A DNA stretch of 64,000 bases, from NCBI GenBank assembly GCA_039000515.1, contig JBCFYV010000012.1:8925486-8989485 (forward strand), in the 5' to 3' direction. This stretch comes from Timema cristinae. Taxonomy: Eukaryota > Arthropoda > Insecta > Phasmatodea > Timematidae. Below are positions 34,335 to 46,261 of the stretch, piece by piece. How positions within the stretch are numbered: the stretch's first letter is position 1; each line of letters opens with the position of its first letter. A program made the position numbers and the translations under genes. The notes under the pieces were generated by a model that searched no databases, had not been told where the DNA came from, and saw only the letters and a list, made by a program, of their open reading frames with translations.

Positions 34335-35185
34335 TAATTTCTAAGAAGTATTTCCAAAGGCCAAGAAAGCACAGGAAGTAAAACGATTGTAACACACCAG
34401 GCAGATTGCCAGCATCTGACCTGTCAATTGTATTTTCTTCTACGCCAGTTAACTGTTATAAAGCGCACAAGGGTTAGATTTTTTTTTAACATTCACAACT
34501 TCTCCCCTTTCACTCTGTAAACAATATCCTGTCCTAATTCATGTGTTCATCAAGGTGGCGGGACATTACAATTCGTTTACCTATGTTGCATCCCCTGATG
34601 GCAGCTTGAAATAACTAATGAAATGCATCCTCTCTATAAACCTATATAGTTTGGCAACTTCTATGTTTTTTTTTTTTTTTGTTTACCATGGCAACCGTTG
34701 TTAGAAGATATAAGAGAGAAGGACTCTAAAAGAAAAAAAGAAAAGTGACACACTGGTTTTGAGTCATGAAATAAATGTGAGTGTAAATATAAAGGATTGA
34801 ATTTGAGGTATGAAGTTTTTCCGTTCCATCAGCGAGCGCCAGTTGGAGTCGAGGACTGGACCTCATTTTTCTCTCAAACGAGGAAGATTCGTGAGATGAA
34901 TGAGCGGCTTTGTTCATTTTGAAGATCTAGAAGTGTGAGTGCTGCAGCCATGGTCAGAGAAGGGTATGCAACTTGTGTTTGGCATTATCACCTCAAGTAC
35001 TACAGGAAAACGAGTGAGATGTTTTATTATTATTAACAATTCAGGACCACTAATTCGTGGTTACCACCAATTAATATATGTTATTTACTTAAAGGCTCTT
35101 ATGCCACAATGTTTCACGGCTTAGATTTATAGATTATTCTGGTACCGAATAGGTAGGACTTTCTTTTAAAATTACAACTGCTACA
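34335..35185. other. Intergenic DNA, nothing recognised
   Basis: No conserved exon or repeat. Short open frames on both strands have no motif. A T15 run lies near 34665-34680. Confidence 0.5.
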
Positions 35186-35189
35186 ATTA

Positions 35190-35190
<1 letters not shown>

Positions 35191-35241
<51 letters not shown>

Positions 35242-35303
35242 ATATACTCAAATACTCAAAGAGTGTATTTATACATATATATACACTCTTTTAGTATTTG
35301 AGT
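35191..35303. repeat. AT microsatellite followed by a long hairpin
   Basis: An (AT)n tract at 35191-35243 with one interruption, then an inverted repeat: arm 35246-35268 (ACTCAAATACTCAAAGAGTG...) and its near-perfect complement ending at 35303, with a short AT-rich loop. AT tracts with a cruciform-forming hairpin are typical unstable sites. Confidence 0.85.
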
Positions 35304-35309
35304 CTTAGA

Positions 35310-37486
35310 AATGTAAAATTTCACTATACTTACCATATGACTTTTTTCTTTTTCCTTACTTCTATTTTAGTTACATTTATGTTCCACCCTTCTGGTGAAA
35401 TTGTTGGTCCCTTTTCAAGCTCATAATAAGAGTCATTTAATTTGTGAGTATCACTCAGCTCACTGGCACCCACCCTTTTATTTCACTAGTATTTAGAACT
35501 TCGCGACGAGCTACAGGATTACCGTGGATACATATCAGAGGGTAAGTTTACCTGGTAATTATGTCTATCGCTATAGGCCACATTAAAGCCACAAAAATAT
35601 CCTTCCTTGCTACATCACCGCGGATACCTCGAAAGGTTAGAGTCTCAGTTTTTTTAGGTGCTCTACCGACTGAGTTATTCTTTAAGATAACGTGGGAGCG
35701 AGGTACTACTACCCCCCCTATAATACTACAATTCCCATGAGTTTTTACATGCGCTTGACACTTTGACCAGTGATTAAAGTCAGAATATCCTGACGATGGT
35801 TCTAGGAAGAAAAAAAAACGTGAAGAAACTCTCCACAGTTCCAAAAGAGTTAACAGAATCCACATCAACAGAGGCACATGCACATACACATGCCAAATTT
35901 AGCGTGTGATCTGTACATGCAACCATACTTGATATAGTTCCATCCCAGATTGCAAAATGAATGAGAGGGTACAGAACCAGGGATTCTAGATTCTGAAAAT
36001 GATGATGCTTGAATAAGTTTAGATTTTAAACATGCACTTTGTAACCTCGCTCTATTGTTTATGGATTTTCAATGTAATTTTTTAATCTATTCAAGTTTTA
36101 ATTGTAAGTCAAATTAATTTTCTTCCTATTTTGACATTTAAAATAGTAGCATTATGTCATGTACCATGACAAAGTGTTTTTTAAGGTCATTAATTAATAT
36201 AGTATTATTTATTTTTTTAAATTTAATGACTGTAAAATGCCATTTTATTTTTGAAATTCAACAAAAGATTTTATGTAATGAACACGAGAAAAATTGTGTT
36301 CCCTTTGTTGGTTCTCTAATTGTTCTCAAATTTTAGTGCCTTTTATTTGACATTTGACTAAGTAAACATTAAAGTGTATTTTTAAGTGGATATAATTTGT
36401 TCAAATCAGTAATAAATCTTGAGTTATGATTCAAGATATTTAAAAAAAATGTATTTGATTATTATTAAAATAAATAGTTTAACCAGTAGTTTTCATTTCT
36501 CTAAAATAATTTCTGTCACTCAATCGAACTTCTATAGCACATATATTTAATCAGGAAAATCTCACTAAGTCATAATCAGATCACTAAGTCAACATTTATT
36601 AGTATATTTTCTTATCAGTGAAAACTCACTAAGTAAAGTGAAAGTAATTGGTTAGTTAAATTTAATCAACATGATAGATTATGAAAAAAATTGTTGACAC
36701 TTAATGTTTTAAAGTAATTTCCTAATATTATGAAAATAATTGTTTAAGTTGGATTTATGATTTTTTTTTTTAAATATGTAAAAGTATCATTCACTCATAA
36801 ACTAAAAATTGCATTTTTCACAGATTAAGAATTTTGACTTAATGAATGTTTCCAGCAAGCCCATGGATATGGTGATTCGTTGAGATTTATATTTTCTGAA
36901 CATCTAAATGGCTAGGAATAGAATATATATTTATATAGAAATCCATCCTCTAGTAATGACTTCTAGAATTTTGAAGCTATACACTTTTCTATAGTAAAAC
37001 TATTAAAAATGTGTTTTATTGTAATGGCTATTAGATATTTCTATATAATTGTAATATGTTCCTGTGATTTAGTGCAATAAGAAACAAACGCATTATTCAA
37101 CTGCAACTAAAGCGTGCCTCTCCAAAATGTGTTCAACAGTAACGCTTTCTAATAAAAGCTATGATAAAATGTGTATTTTTACACAATGAGGAAGACTTAA
37201 CCAAGTCCCAAAGCTACAATAAAAACTTTTAAATCAGTCCGAGAAGTGTATAATGTAATGTAAAAAAACTTCTTCCATTGGTAGTTCAGGGGTTGGAGGG
37301 CAGCTACCCCCTAAAATATAATCTCTTTCCAACCAAATACCTTCCCACATTAAAAAAATTAAAGAATACCTACGTGCTTGGCTCACACCGTTTTGAGAGT
37401 AGCTCCTGAATATACTATGTACTTTTATCAAATGATGAATATATGAATATAGAGGCAATACATTTATTTTTACGCATTCATCTAAA
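35310..37486. other. Intergenic DNA, very AT-rich
   Basis: Apart from the SINE-like piece near 35650 nothing is recognisable on either strand. Confidence 0.5.
35600..35700 (-). repeat. Possible tRNA-derived SINE fragment
   Basis: The minus strand reads 'AATAACTCAGTCGGTAGAGC' (a good A box in tRNA-like context) followed about 30 bases later by 'CCTTTCGAGGTATCC', a degenerate B box. There is no acceptor-stem pairing, so it is not called a tRNA gene. Confidence 0.45.
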
Positions 37487-37494
37487 CTCTAGAA

Positions 37495-37899
37495 TCGTTG
37501 GTTCCTGAACTTGTTGAATGGCGTACCAACCAAACAATTTCCGTATTTTGGAGTGCCATCAAGATAGTGTTGAATATTTAATATTTAGGAACATTTTAAT
37601 GGCACCCAGGAATATAATGACACAACACTATTTATAGATTAACAGTTTTTATTTATCATTATTTAACATTTATACTTATTCAATACGGATAATAGGGCAC
37701 AGGTATCAAAGGAATATAAAAAACACTTATATTTATCCCTCCAACAACTGTTTAAATCACTTTTCCTTTTGGTTTGACTGTGTCGTAATATATTTATGGT
37801 ATTTGATGAGACCTTTTCTTTTTACAACTTTAATTGTCTTGTTTTGTTTTGCTTCTCACGGCATACTAGGTGGAATGTAGTACGGTTTGGGAACCCCTG
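37495..37899. mobile_element. Small non-autonomous hAT element (MITE), 405 bp
   Basis: The right end, inverted, reads CAGGGGTTCCCAAACC, a standard hAT terminus. The left end TCGTTGGTTCCTGAAC is a decayed version. Flanks CTCTAGAA (37487-37494) and CTCTAGAT (37900-37907) agree in seven of eight bases, the expected 8-base target duplication. No coding capacity. Confidence 0.7.
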
Positions 37900-37907
37900 C
37901 TCTAGAT

Positions 37908-40900
37908 AATTGAGCCGAATACTTAGCGTGTCTTCTTACTAAGTTAATTGTCAATTCCCGTTAGGGGACTAATATTTATCTTATTTTGATTAATTTACAT
38001 TCTTGAGGTAGAACGTGCATGAATAACTTTCCAATTGATTTTAAAAATCTAGAGAATAAATATATTATATAATTAGTAACTTTTTATAAAACAACATAGC
38101 AATAAGCAATAGGCATAAAATATTTATGTTTTCAACTAATCGCAATTAATTTATTGATAAAATAAAGTATTTTCTAAGAAGTGTATATTAGAAACTAGTA
38201 ATCCCACACTGAGTTGCCCATGATTCTTCAAAAATTTGTTAAAAATAGGCTAAATAAGAAGCTAATTATAAATATAAAATATAGCCCCGTGGCTCATTCG
38301 GACCCCCTTCCATCCACCTATGTTTAAAATTTCAGATCTCTGCGTGCCGTAGATTTGACTGGGCATCGCACACAAACAAACGCACACAGGCAAACACTTA
38401 ATTTTATTATTATAAATAGGAATAAAGCTTATTCAATGTAACTTTATTCAAACACTTTGTGAGCCTAGAACTTAGGTAGAGGTGGCCGACTGGTCTCTGC
38501 TTAGTTTGTCTTTCAGAATACAGAAAACCAAACGGCCAAAAGAGTGACACACGCCAGGGTAGGGAAAGTAATAGATGGTGGAGGTATTTTGCTCTCCTTA
38601 AGAAGTTACTCAGTTTCGAGAAGGAAGATAAGACCCAAAAGGAATTAGGTCTTCTATTCTGCCGCATCTTAAGTTTGCCCCTTACTTTTTCTCTCTAAAT
38701 TTTTATAAACTTTTCATAATACTAGGTGAAATATAGGATCTAACATACTTTTTCCCCCACTTGTTTCTTAGAAAATGTTTACTTATCACTGGACCATATT
38801 TCGTCAACAAATAAACTAATTATAAAATATTTCCTCTATTTCTTGTTGATCCATATTCAGCATTAATCTCACAGTAAATTTCTTCTCGATGACCCGTAAG
38901 GCCAAATTCTGTTTAGCTAGGAATATAATGATATCCAACCATTTTGAAAGCATCTTCCTTCAAATCTTCATTTAGTTTTTAGCTACTTCTTGTTCCTTTT
39001 TTATAAAATGTTGCTTCGTATCGGATACTAAGTTCCAACTCATTCCAATGTGTGCTAGCCCGAAATGGTCTACACTGGATATTTTAAGACTAAGTTTCCT
39101 CCACATTCTGAATCCATGGACAGAAATAAAATTTGAAAGACTTCTGCCTGAAAATAATCTTTAACTAAAGCAGTAAAGAGCTTCTTTGTATAGAGCGTAC
39201 ACTTATCATGATCTCAATATATTTTCATTATTTGGCAGATTTTTTAAAAAACCACTCTTTTAATAGTAAATAATAAAATTGTGTCTGACGTCTTGTACTA
39301 CCCTGTCAGAAAAAACATTTCTTTTCGTTGCATTATACCAAAGCTCCATTCCCTAATAATTGCTGCCTGGGGGGGGGGGGTCTTCCCCCCCTCCACAGCT
39401 ACGCTATTGCATCGATGTTTGTCTGCTAAACAAATATAAAATCCTTCAGCGTTTCAAAGACCTGCTTATTCAAATAAAATCTATCTAAAGAAATGGTTGA
39501 GGAATGGCTTTAAGGAATAAATATAAAAGTTATAGACAAAAAGAAAAAATCAAAATTAGATTAGTCAACAGTGGGTGATTGTAGGACTTTGAAGGCTTTT
39601 AAGTTGGTGGGGGGGTTTTCTTAATATATATATATATTTGAACTAAGCATTCTTTTCACTCATGGGCTTATGTGGATTCACACGTTCACTGTAAAACGAG
39701 AGCAGTGCTGATATTTGATCACGTGCCAGCTCTAATCCAACACAACAAGTCCGCGTGGCCAGCGTAGCCCGCACTGTTCGAGTAGAGATAATTTTAACTC
39801 TTCAAGCGTTTCCATAGAAAACCCGTATGAACCCATATGAAAATTTTCAAACAGAGTACATTCTCACGTTTGCGCATCTCAAAAGGGATTATTTAAAAAC
39901 GACAGTTTATTAGAAGCCATAAGGTTTATTGGTGACAATATCAAACCCAGGCAGTAAGTAAAACGACTCATTTTTATTTTAAATACAGTAACATTCACTG
40001 ATCGTAGTATTTACTTTTTTATGTTCTAATGAATTTTACTGGTCTTAATATTATTAAAATGCCACCCAATAGGATTCAAACACTAATTCCCTAAAATGTT
40101 AGAGGTTGATAAAGACGGCTACTTAGTGGCTTTATACTTTAATAAATTTTATTCATAACAACATATTTCAATTTGAATATGATTCAATGTGTATAAAGTC
40201 CCCTCACAGTGTATTAGCTAATTTATATGAAGAGGATAACTATTTAGCGTTACTGAATAATTTTAAATGCTTTTAAAATCACGAGCAAGCAATTATTGTT
40301 TTTTATATGTATTTTACTAATAATTTTTTTTGTACGCTATAATTATTATTTTTCTGGACACCAGATTATCTAAAACCATAAAATGAAAACTTGGTGGTTC
40401 AAACTTCTCTACATTATTTCTATTCCATGCGTTCTAGTAGGTAACGATGTTAGCGCTTTTTGGATAAAATGTCTGATCACTGGAATTAAAGAGTATCCAG
40501 AGCCAGATCCGCTTATCTTAGTTCTTGGTCCTATCTAAGGACAGTTTCAATCAAACATGAAAATAGATTTTCCTATTTAAATGACTCAAAATTTTACTAC
40601 AAAATAAATTTGTCTCCACAAGTATACTCATATAATTATTTACACCTATATTATATATAACAATACTTTCGTAAATATACACATTTATGATGATGTTTAT
40701 ATTTACTTTGAATTAAGTTGTTTTAACAGAAACACCACAATAAATTTTTTCATCAAAGTAAATTTTAATTCATTAAACTAAAAAATGAGAATCATTGTTT
40801 AACTTTCAAATACATTTTTTTACATATATTTAAAGAAGATTTTGGTTTTATAAGTCATAATTTAATGTGACATTTATTATAGTTGTGTTTAGACACCTAA

Positions 40901-41040
40901 CAATATTAACATAGTTCTGGTCAACGTTACATCTACTTTCATAATTTGTGTCAGGAATCGTCTGCTAGAAGTCCACGTTTTTATAGTTAAACTAACTCAA
41001 CAATATTGTAAGAATGAATTATTAATTTGGGTAGTGTTAG
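37908..41040. other. Intergenic DNA upstream of IleRS
   Basis: No coding segment. A poly-G/C pair with 'CCACAGCTACGCTATTG' near 39369-39415 looks like a solo hAT-type end. Near 38340-38400 'CACACAAACAAACGCACACA' resembles the 3' region of arthropod interspersed repeats. The sequence 'GTGTTAGGATTATAG' ending at 41047 could be a 3' splice site for a 5'-UTR intron of IleRS. Confidence 0.4.
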
Positions 41041-41057
41041 GATTATAGAATTTCGTA

Positions 41058-44000
41058 ATGGTGCAGCCTGTTCCAGAAACTATCAATTTTCCTGGAGAGG
41101 AAGAAAAAATACTCGAACTATGGAAACAATGGGACGTTTTTAAAACCTGCTTAAAACAATCTAAAGGTAAACCAAGGTATTCGTTTTTTGATGGGCCACC
41201 GTTCGCGACAGGACTTCCACACTATGGACATGTTTTGGCAGGTACCATTAAAGACATAGTAACGAGGTATGCTCATCAACAGGGTTACCACGTAGAACGT
41301 CGATTTGGCTGGGACTGTCATGGGTTACCTGTTGAATTTGAAATAGATACAGCTTTGGGGATCAAAGGACCTCAAGATGTTGCCAAAATGGGTATTGACA
41401 ACTATAACAATGAATGTCGCAAAATTGTCACGCGTTATGCAGCTGAATGGGAGAAAATCATTGGTCGCTTGGGCAGGTGGATAGACTTTAAGAATGATTA
41501 CAAAACTCTTTATCCATGGTATATGGAATCTATTTGGTGGGTATTTCAAGAACTTTTTTCTAAGGGTCTTGTTTATCGTGGTGTAAAGGTCATGCCATTT
41601 TCTACTGCATGTAATACTCCTCTTTCAAATTTTGAGTCTGGGCTGAACTACAAAGAGGTGGTTGACCCAGCAATCGTGGTTGGCTTTCCTTTGCTTGAAG
41701 ATCCTAATGTATCTTTTATTGCATGGACAACAACGCCATGGACGCTCCCAAGTAATTTGGCACTTTGTGTAAATCCAAACTCTGATTATGTTAAAGTGAA
41801 AGATACAAAAACTGGCAAAGTCTATATCTTGATGGAAGTACGATTGGGGATCTTGTATAACAAAGAGGATCAGTACATTATCTTGGAAAAATATAAAGGA
41901 ATCCAGCTGAAAGGAAAGAAGTATAAGCCTCTCTTCCCATATTTTAGTGAGTATGACTCCAAAGGAGCTTTTCAAGTGCTTGTCGACACATATGTCACAG
42001 AGGATGCAGGTACAGGAATTGTACAACAAGCCCCTTATTTTGGTGAAGATGATCATCGTGTTGCCTTAGCTGCAGGTCTCATTACCCGTGATCAAGAAAT
42101 GATATGCCCACTAGATGCTCGTGGCTGTTTTGTTGAACCTGTTACGGATTTCTTGGGCCAGTATGTTAAAGACGCAGATAAAAATATCATCAAATATTTG
42201 AAGAATGCAGATAAATTGGTTAATAATTCTACAGTGAAGCATAGCTATCCCTTCTGTTGGCGTTCTGAGACACCACTCATTTACAGAGCAATACCATCTT
42301 GGTTTGTACGTGTTCAGCAAATGTCAGAAGATCTGCTGCGTTCATCACAAAATACTTACTGGGTTCCAGATTTTGTCAAGGAGAAAAGATTTGGCAACTG
42401 GTTGCGAGAAGCAAGGGACTGGGCAATCAGTCGCAATAGATATTGGGGCACTCCCATACCCTTGTGGGTCTCTGAAGATGGAGAAGAGGTAGTTTGTATT
42501 GGAAGCATTGCAGAACTTGAACAGTTGACTGGCGAAACTATAAAAGATATTCATCGAGAGAGCATTGATCACTTGACTATCCCATCTCAACGTCCAGGCA
42601 AGCCACCACTTAAGAGAGTAGCTGAGGTCTTTGATTGTTGGTTCGAGTCAGGATCCATGCCATATGCTCAGCTTCACTATCCTTTTGAACACAAAAAAGA
42701 ATTTGAAGAAAGTTTTCCTGCAGATTTTATTGCAGAAGGTATTGATCAAACCAGGGGATGGTTCTACACATTAATTGTTATCTCCACAGCTTTATTCAAC
42801 AAAGCACCCTTCAAGAACCTTATTGCTAATGGTTTGATTCTTGCTTCTGATGGGCAAAAAATGTCAAAACGAAAGAAAAACTACCCTGATCCAGTTGAAG
42901 TCGTCAACAAATATGGTGCTGATGCATTAAGGCTTTATCTTATCAACTCACCTGTGGTAAGAGCAGAAAATTTAAGATTCAAAGAAGAAGGGGTTCGTGA
43001 TGTGCTTAAAGATGTGTTTCTTCCCTGGTACAATGCCTATAGATTCTTAGTACAAAATTTAATTGGGATGATTAAAGAGGAAGGGAAAGAATTTGTATTT
43101 AACGAATCTGTGGCCACAAAGGATGTGTCAGTTAACTTTATGGATCGTTGGATATTGTCATTCACACAGTCATTGCTGTTATTTGTCAAGAAAGAAATGG
43201 CAGCTTATCGTCTGTACACTGTTGTTCCAAGGCTCGTTAAGTTCATTGACCATCTCACCAACTGGTATGTACGAATGAACCGTAAACGACTCAAAGGTGA
43301 TGGTGGTGTAAAAGATTGCCATCATGCGTTAACCACTTTGTTTCATATTCTTTTTTCCATGGTTCGCATCATGGCACCCTTCACTCCTTTCCTCACCGAG
43401 TTGATGTATCAAAATCTGCGACACCTTGTTACTTCACAAGGTTCAAATGAGCTTACTAGTAGTGTCCACTATCTCATGTTACCAGAGCCTAAAACATTTT
43501 TAATTGACGAGGGAATTGAAAGAGCAGTTACTCGCATGCAGACTGTAATTGAACTCGGTCGGGTTGTCCGTGATAGGAAAACTATCCCCATTAAGTATCC
43601 TCTACCAGAGGTAGTGATAATACATCAGGAGGAGGAGTGTCTTCAAGATATCGAGTCCTTGAAACAGTATGTGTTGGAAGAGCTAAATGTCCGTAGTATT
43701 ACTCTAACCAGAGACAAACAGAAATATGGGGTAGCCTTGAGAGCAGAACCTGACCACAAGACTCTGGGAGCCAGATTGAAAGGAGAATTTAAAGCAGTCA
43801 CACTAGCAATAAAAGCTCTATCCGACTCTGATTTACAGAAGTTTTTGTCACAAGGTTACATCGAGGTTTTAGGACATAGACTTGAGCCATCCGATCTTCG
43901 GATCATGTACAGTTTCTCAGGAGAAGCAGCACAAGAGCTGGCACAAAAATATGAAGCACACTCGGAGAATGACATCCTTATTCTCTTAGATATTACACCT

Positions 44001-44627
44001 GATGACTCACTTCAGGATGAAGGAATCGCTAGGGAAATTATCAACCGTGTTCAAAAACTTCGTAAGAAAGCACATCTCATTCCATCAGATGAAGTTACTG
44101 CTTACTACTCTGTCAATCTTCAAGATAGTCAGATAGCTCGTATTGCACAGTCACACACCAGCTTCATTGAAAACGTAATTAAGGGTCCTCTACGTCACAT
44201 GGGAACCAAACCATTGCCAGCAAATATTATTCTAGAAGAGACTCAGCACTTGAAAGGAGTAGAAATGAAATTGGTTTTATCTAAAGGATTTTGCAATGAC
44301 TGGAAAACTAGTTCTAATATCTCACCGCCAAAGGATGAGGTGGAACCATACTGTCGATATGTTAACATAAAGGTTTGCAACGGTCTGAAACCAAGATATG
44401 GGGCTGTATCTGATTCAGGAACAGTCTTGTTGGAAAATCCAGTCGGAGAAAATTATTTAACTTTCACCAAACTGAAGAAGGAAATTGAAGTTATTTTTGG
44501 TTTGTATGGGCGAAAATTCCAACTTTTTGAATGTGGGAGTAAGGAAGAGATGAGAAAATTACCGGCCATCGACTTGCTTCACAAGAAAACACTGTGTGTG
44601 TATCCAACACAAAGAAGAGCGTTGTGA
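41058..44627 (+). CDS. IARS1: Cytoplasmic isoleucyl-tRNA synthetase, intronless main frame
   Basis: Class I synthetase that charges tRNA(Ile) with isoleucine in the cytosol. The frame gives 1189 residues. Visible landmarks: HYGH (HIGH signature) at residues 55-58; 'TTTPWTLPSN' at 224-233 and 'GTGIVQQAPY' from 318 in the CP1 editing domain; 'WFESGSMPYA' at 528-537; 'GIDQTRGWFYTL' at 561-572; KMSKR at 601-605; and the anticodon-binding 'DHLTNWYVRMNRKR' at 731-744. The frame stops at 44625-44627 after 'LCVYPTQRRAL', but the family's C-terminal extension continues in another frame (next entry), giving about 1272 residues against 1262 in human IARS1. No intron interrupts 3.8 kb of coding DNA, unlike Nup43 and EXOC4 nearby, so it may be an old functional retrocopy or a naturally intron-poor gene. 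The start ATG follows TTTCGTA and gives the expected N-terminus. A clean frame over 1180 codons shows it is under selection. Confidence 0.98.
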   Translation: MVQPVPETINFPGEEEKILELWKQWDVFKTCLKQSKGKPRYSFFDGPPFATGLPHYGHVLAGTIKDIVTRYAHQQGYHVERRFGWDCHGLPVEFEIDTALGIKGPQDVAKMGIDNYNNECRKIVTRYAAEWEKIIGRLGRWIDFKNDYKTLYPWYMESIWWVFQELFSKGLVYRGVKVMPFSTACNTPLSNFESGLNYKEVVDPAIVVGFPLLEDPNVSFIAWTTTPWTLPSNLALCVNPNSDYVKVKDTKTGKVYILMEVRLGILYNKEDQYIILEKYKGIQLKGKKYKPLFPYFSEYDSKGAFQVLVDTYVTEDAGTGIVQQAPYFGEDDHRVALAAGLITRDQEMICPLDARGCFVEPVTDFLGQYVKDADKNIIKYLKNADKLVNNSTVKHSYPFCWRSETPLIYRAIPSWFVRVQQMSEDLLRSSQNTYWVPDFVKEKRFGNWLREARDWAISRNRYWGTPIPLWVSEDGEEVVCIGSIAELEQLTGETIKDIHRESIDHLTIPSQRPGKPPLKRVAEVFDCWFESGSMPYAQLHYPFEHKKEFEESFPADFIAEGIDQTRGWFYTLIVISTALFNKAPFKNLIANGLILASDGQKMSKRKKNYPDPVEVVNKYGADALRLYLINSPVVRAENLRFKEEGVRDVLKDVFLPWYNAYRFLVQNLIGMIKEEGKEFVFNESVATKDVSVNFMDRWILSFTQSLLLFVKKEMAAYRLYTVVPRLVKFIDHLTNWYVRMNRKRLKGDGGVKDCHHALTTLFHILFSMVRIMAPFTPFLTELMYQNLRHLVTSQGSNELTSSVHYLMLPEPKTFLIDEGIERAVTRMQTVIELGRVVRDRKTIPIKYPLPEVVIIHQEEECLQDIESLKQYVLEELNVRSITLTRDKQKYGVALRAEPDHKTLGARLKGEFKAVTLAIKALSDSDLQKFLSQGYIEVLGHRLEPSDLRIMYSFSGEAAQELAQKYEAHSENDILILLDITPDDSLQDEGIAREIINRVQKLRKKAHLIPSDEVTAYYSVNLQDSQIARIAQSHTSFIENVIKGPLRHMGTKPLPANIILEETQHLKGVEMKLVLSKGFCNDWKTSSNISPPKDEVEPYCRYVNIKVCNGLKPRYGAVSDSGTVLLENPVGENYLTFTKLKKEIEVIFGLYGRKFQLFECGSKEEMRKLPAIDLLHKKTLCVYPTQRRAL

Positions 44628-44878
44628 ATGTGTGTGGCCCGGTGCAAGATAACCCTATTAGCCGATTTGTAAACGTTGAGTGCAAAGGCAAGAGAGCTAC
44701 TTTGGTGTTAGAGAATCCAAGGGGAGATTTTGCATTGGATGGACACTTGGTCACACTGAAAAGGGTCCTGGGTTCTGTACTTGATGTTCCGGCAAATAGT
44801 CTTGATTTAGGAACACTTTCAGAAAATGGTAATGGGATAGGACGTAATGGTAAACCTTTGTATGTAACTGTCAAATAA
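44594..44878 (+). CDS. IARS1: IleRS C-terminal extension in a shifted frame
   Basis: After the shared 'LCV' the alternative frame reads 'SNTKKSVVNVCGP', 'RFVNVECKGKRATLVLENPR' and '...RNGKPLYVTVK' to a TAA at 44876-44878. This has the character of the eukaryotic C-terminal appended domain (ubiquitin-like repeats). The shift occurs at CTGTGTGTGTATCC: one TG fewer would join the frames. I see either a sequencing or assembly slip in the TG run or a real two-base insertion. An ATTAAA at 45034 and an AATAAA at 45175 are candidate polyadenylation signals. Confidence 0.88.
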   Translation: MCVSNTKKSVVNVCGPVQDNPISRFVNVECKGKRATLVLENPRGDFALDGHLVTLKRVLGSVLDVPANSLDLGTLSENGNGIGRNGKPLYVTVK

Positions 44879-46258
44879 TGTTGCCTTGCTATTACGACAA
44901 TTACATTTTAAAGTGTCCTAAGACCCGAATCAAAGTGATTGAAGTAATGTATTAATCCATATTTTATTTACATTTCAATAAGTTTATAGAACTTGGTTAA
45001 ATTTGAAGGTCATGAAGTGTGCTACAGATATTTATTAAAAGTTATTTGTAAACTGATATGTTTTTTATTTATTGTTTTATTTAATTTGTTGGCCTAATTA
45101 ACTTTTAAATTTTCTAGGTTTATAATTTTATTTTCAGTGTGTTCCTAAAATAATTATTTCTATATTATGTCACGAATAAATAATTAGATTGCCAACCATC
45201 ATTACTAAAGTTATACCGACTTATGTTGTGTGTGCAAACATTCTTCATAATATACAGATGTGTCTGCTTTAATTAATTGTGAACTTGATTTCAATTTAAA
45301 TTTGTCAAAAAGTATTAAAAAGGAATCATCAGCAATTTGGATGTGCATTTTTTGTTTTGTTTGACAACATGCTTAAAAACCAAGTGGGTAAAATCAGGGC
45401 TATGAAATCAGTCGCAGTAATTTTGGTGGAGTCTGTAACAACCTTTAATAGATTTATTAAAAATATTATCAGTATAAGAGTGAATTGTCTATTTTCAGCT
45501 GAAAGCTTCATTTTTTTTTTCAGGTTCTTTGCTCAAATAAATATAGTGTGTTGTCTTTTAGTTCAAATTTTTTTACAGATTATTATCAAAAAGATATCCT
45601 AGATTTCTGTAGAATAAAATTCCTCTTAGCTAGTGTTGGACTTATAGGAAAGCATTTGGTAATCTAGGCCTAATTATAAAAAGTTTGTAAGAAGAGGATA
45701 TGCATTATGACCTGTTAGTGTTAATTTTATATATGGTGTTCTTTAGTTTTAAGGTACAATATCTTAGGTTTTTGTTAAAAACTTTTTTTTTTAATTTCTT
45801 AAATGCAGAGTTTGCCTCTTATTTAATTTCATAGAAATGTAGTAAAGTTTTATTATTCAGAAATTTCAGTAAACAAAATAAATATTTTATCCTTTATAGG
45901 TATATGATAGTTCATGTGGTGGTGATTAAACACCTTTTGCTACCATTTTACTGCAATAAATTTGTTATTATTAATTAATATAGCCTACATTAACCATTTA
46001 TGAAGGAGTCAGAGTCAGTAAGTAATAAAATAGAGGCGTTGAAGGCATGGCATATTGTCTTCACAGCCCTGGCTAAAACGTGACAAGTTAATTGCATTGA
46101 AGCTGTCAAAGGTGACAAATTGACATGGGTCGAAAAGAAATGTCTAGTTGTCTTAATTAAACACAGGGCCAGAGTTCTCATGTTCCCAAAAGTGACAGGT
46201 ATACATTACATGCACAAATATCATAGGAGTGGTTGTAAGTATGAAGACTTGCCTTGGA
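44879..46258. other. IleRS 3' flank and intergenic DNA
   Basis: Candidate polyadenylation signals at 45034 and 45175. No A-rich tract or flanking duplication that would mark a recent retrocopy is seen. The remainder is AT-rich with no recognised feature. Confidence 0.5.
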
Positions 46259-46261
46259 CTA

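Noticed and set aside
35548..35889. 113-residue open frame on the minus strand
   Set aside because: No recognisable motif; it overlaps a tRNA-like SINE fragment and ordinary intergenic DNA.
41325..44874. Several open frames antisense to IleRS
   Set aside because: They are shadows of the long, conserved plus-strand coding frame.
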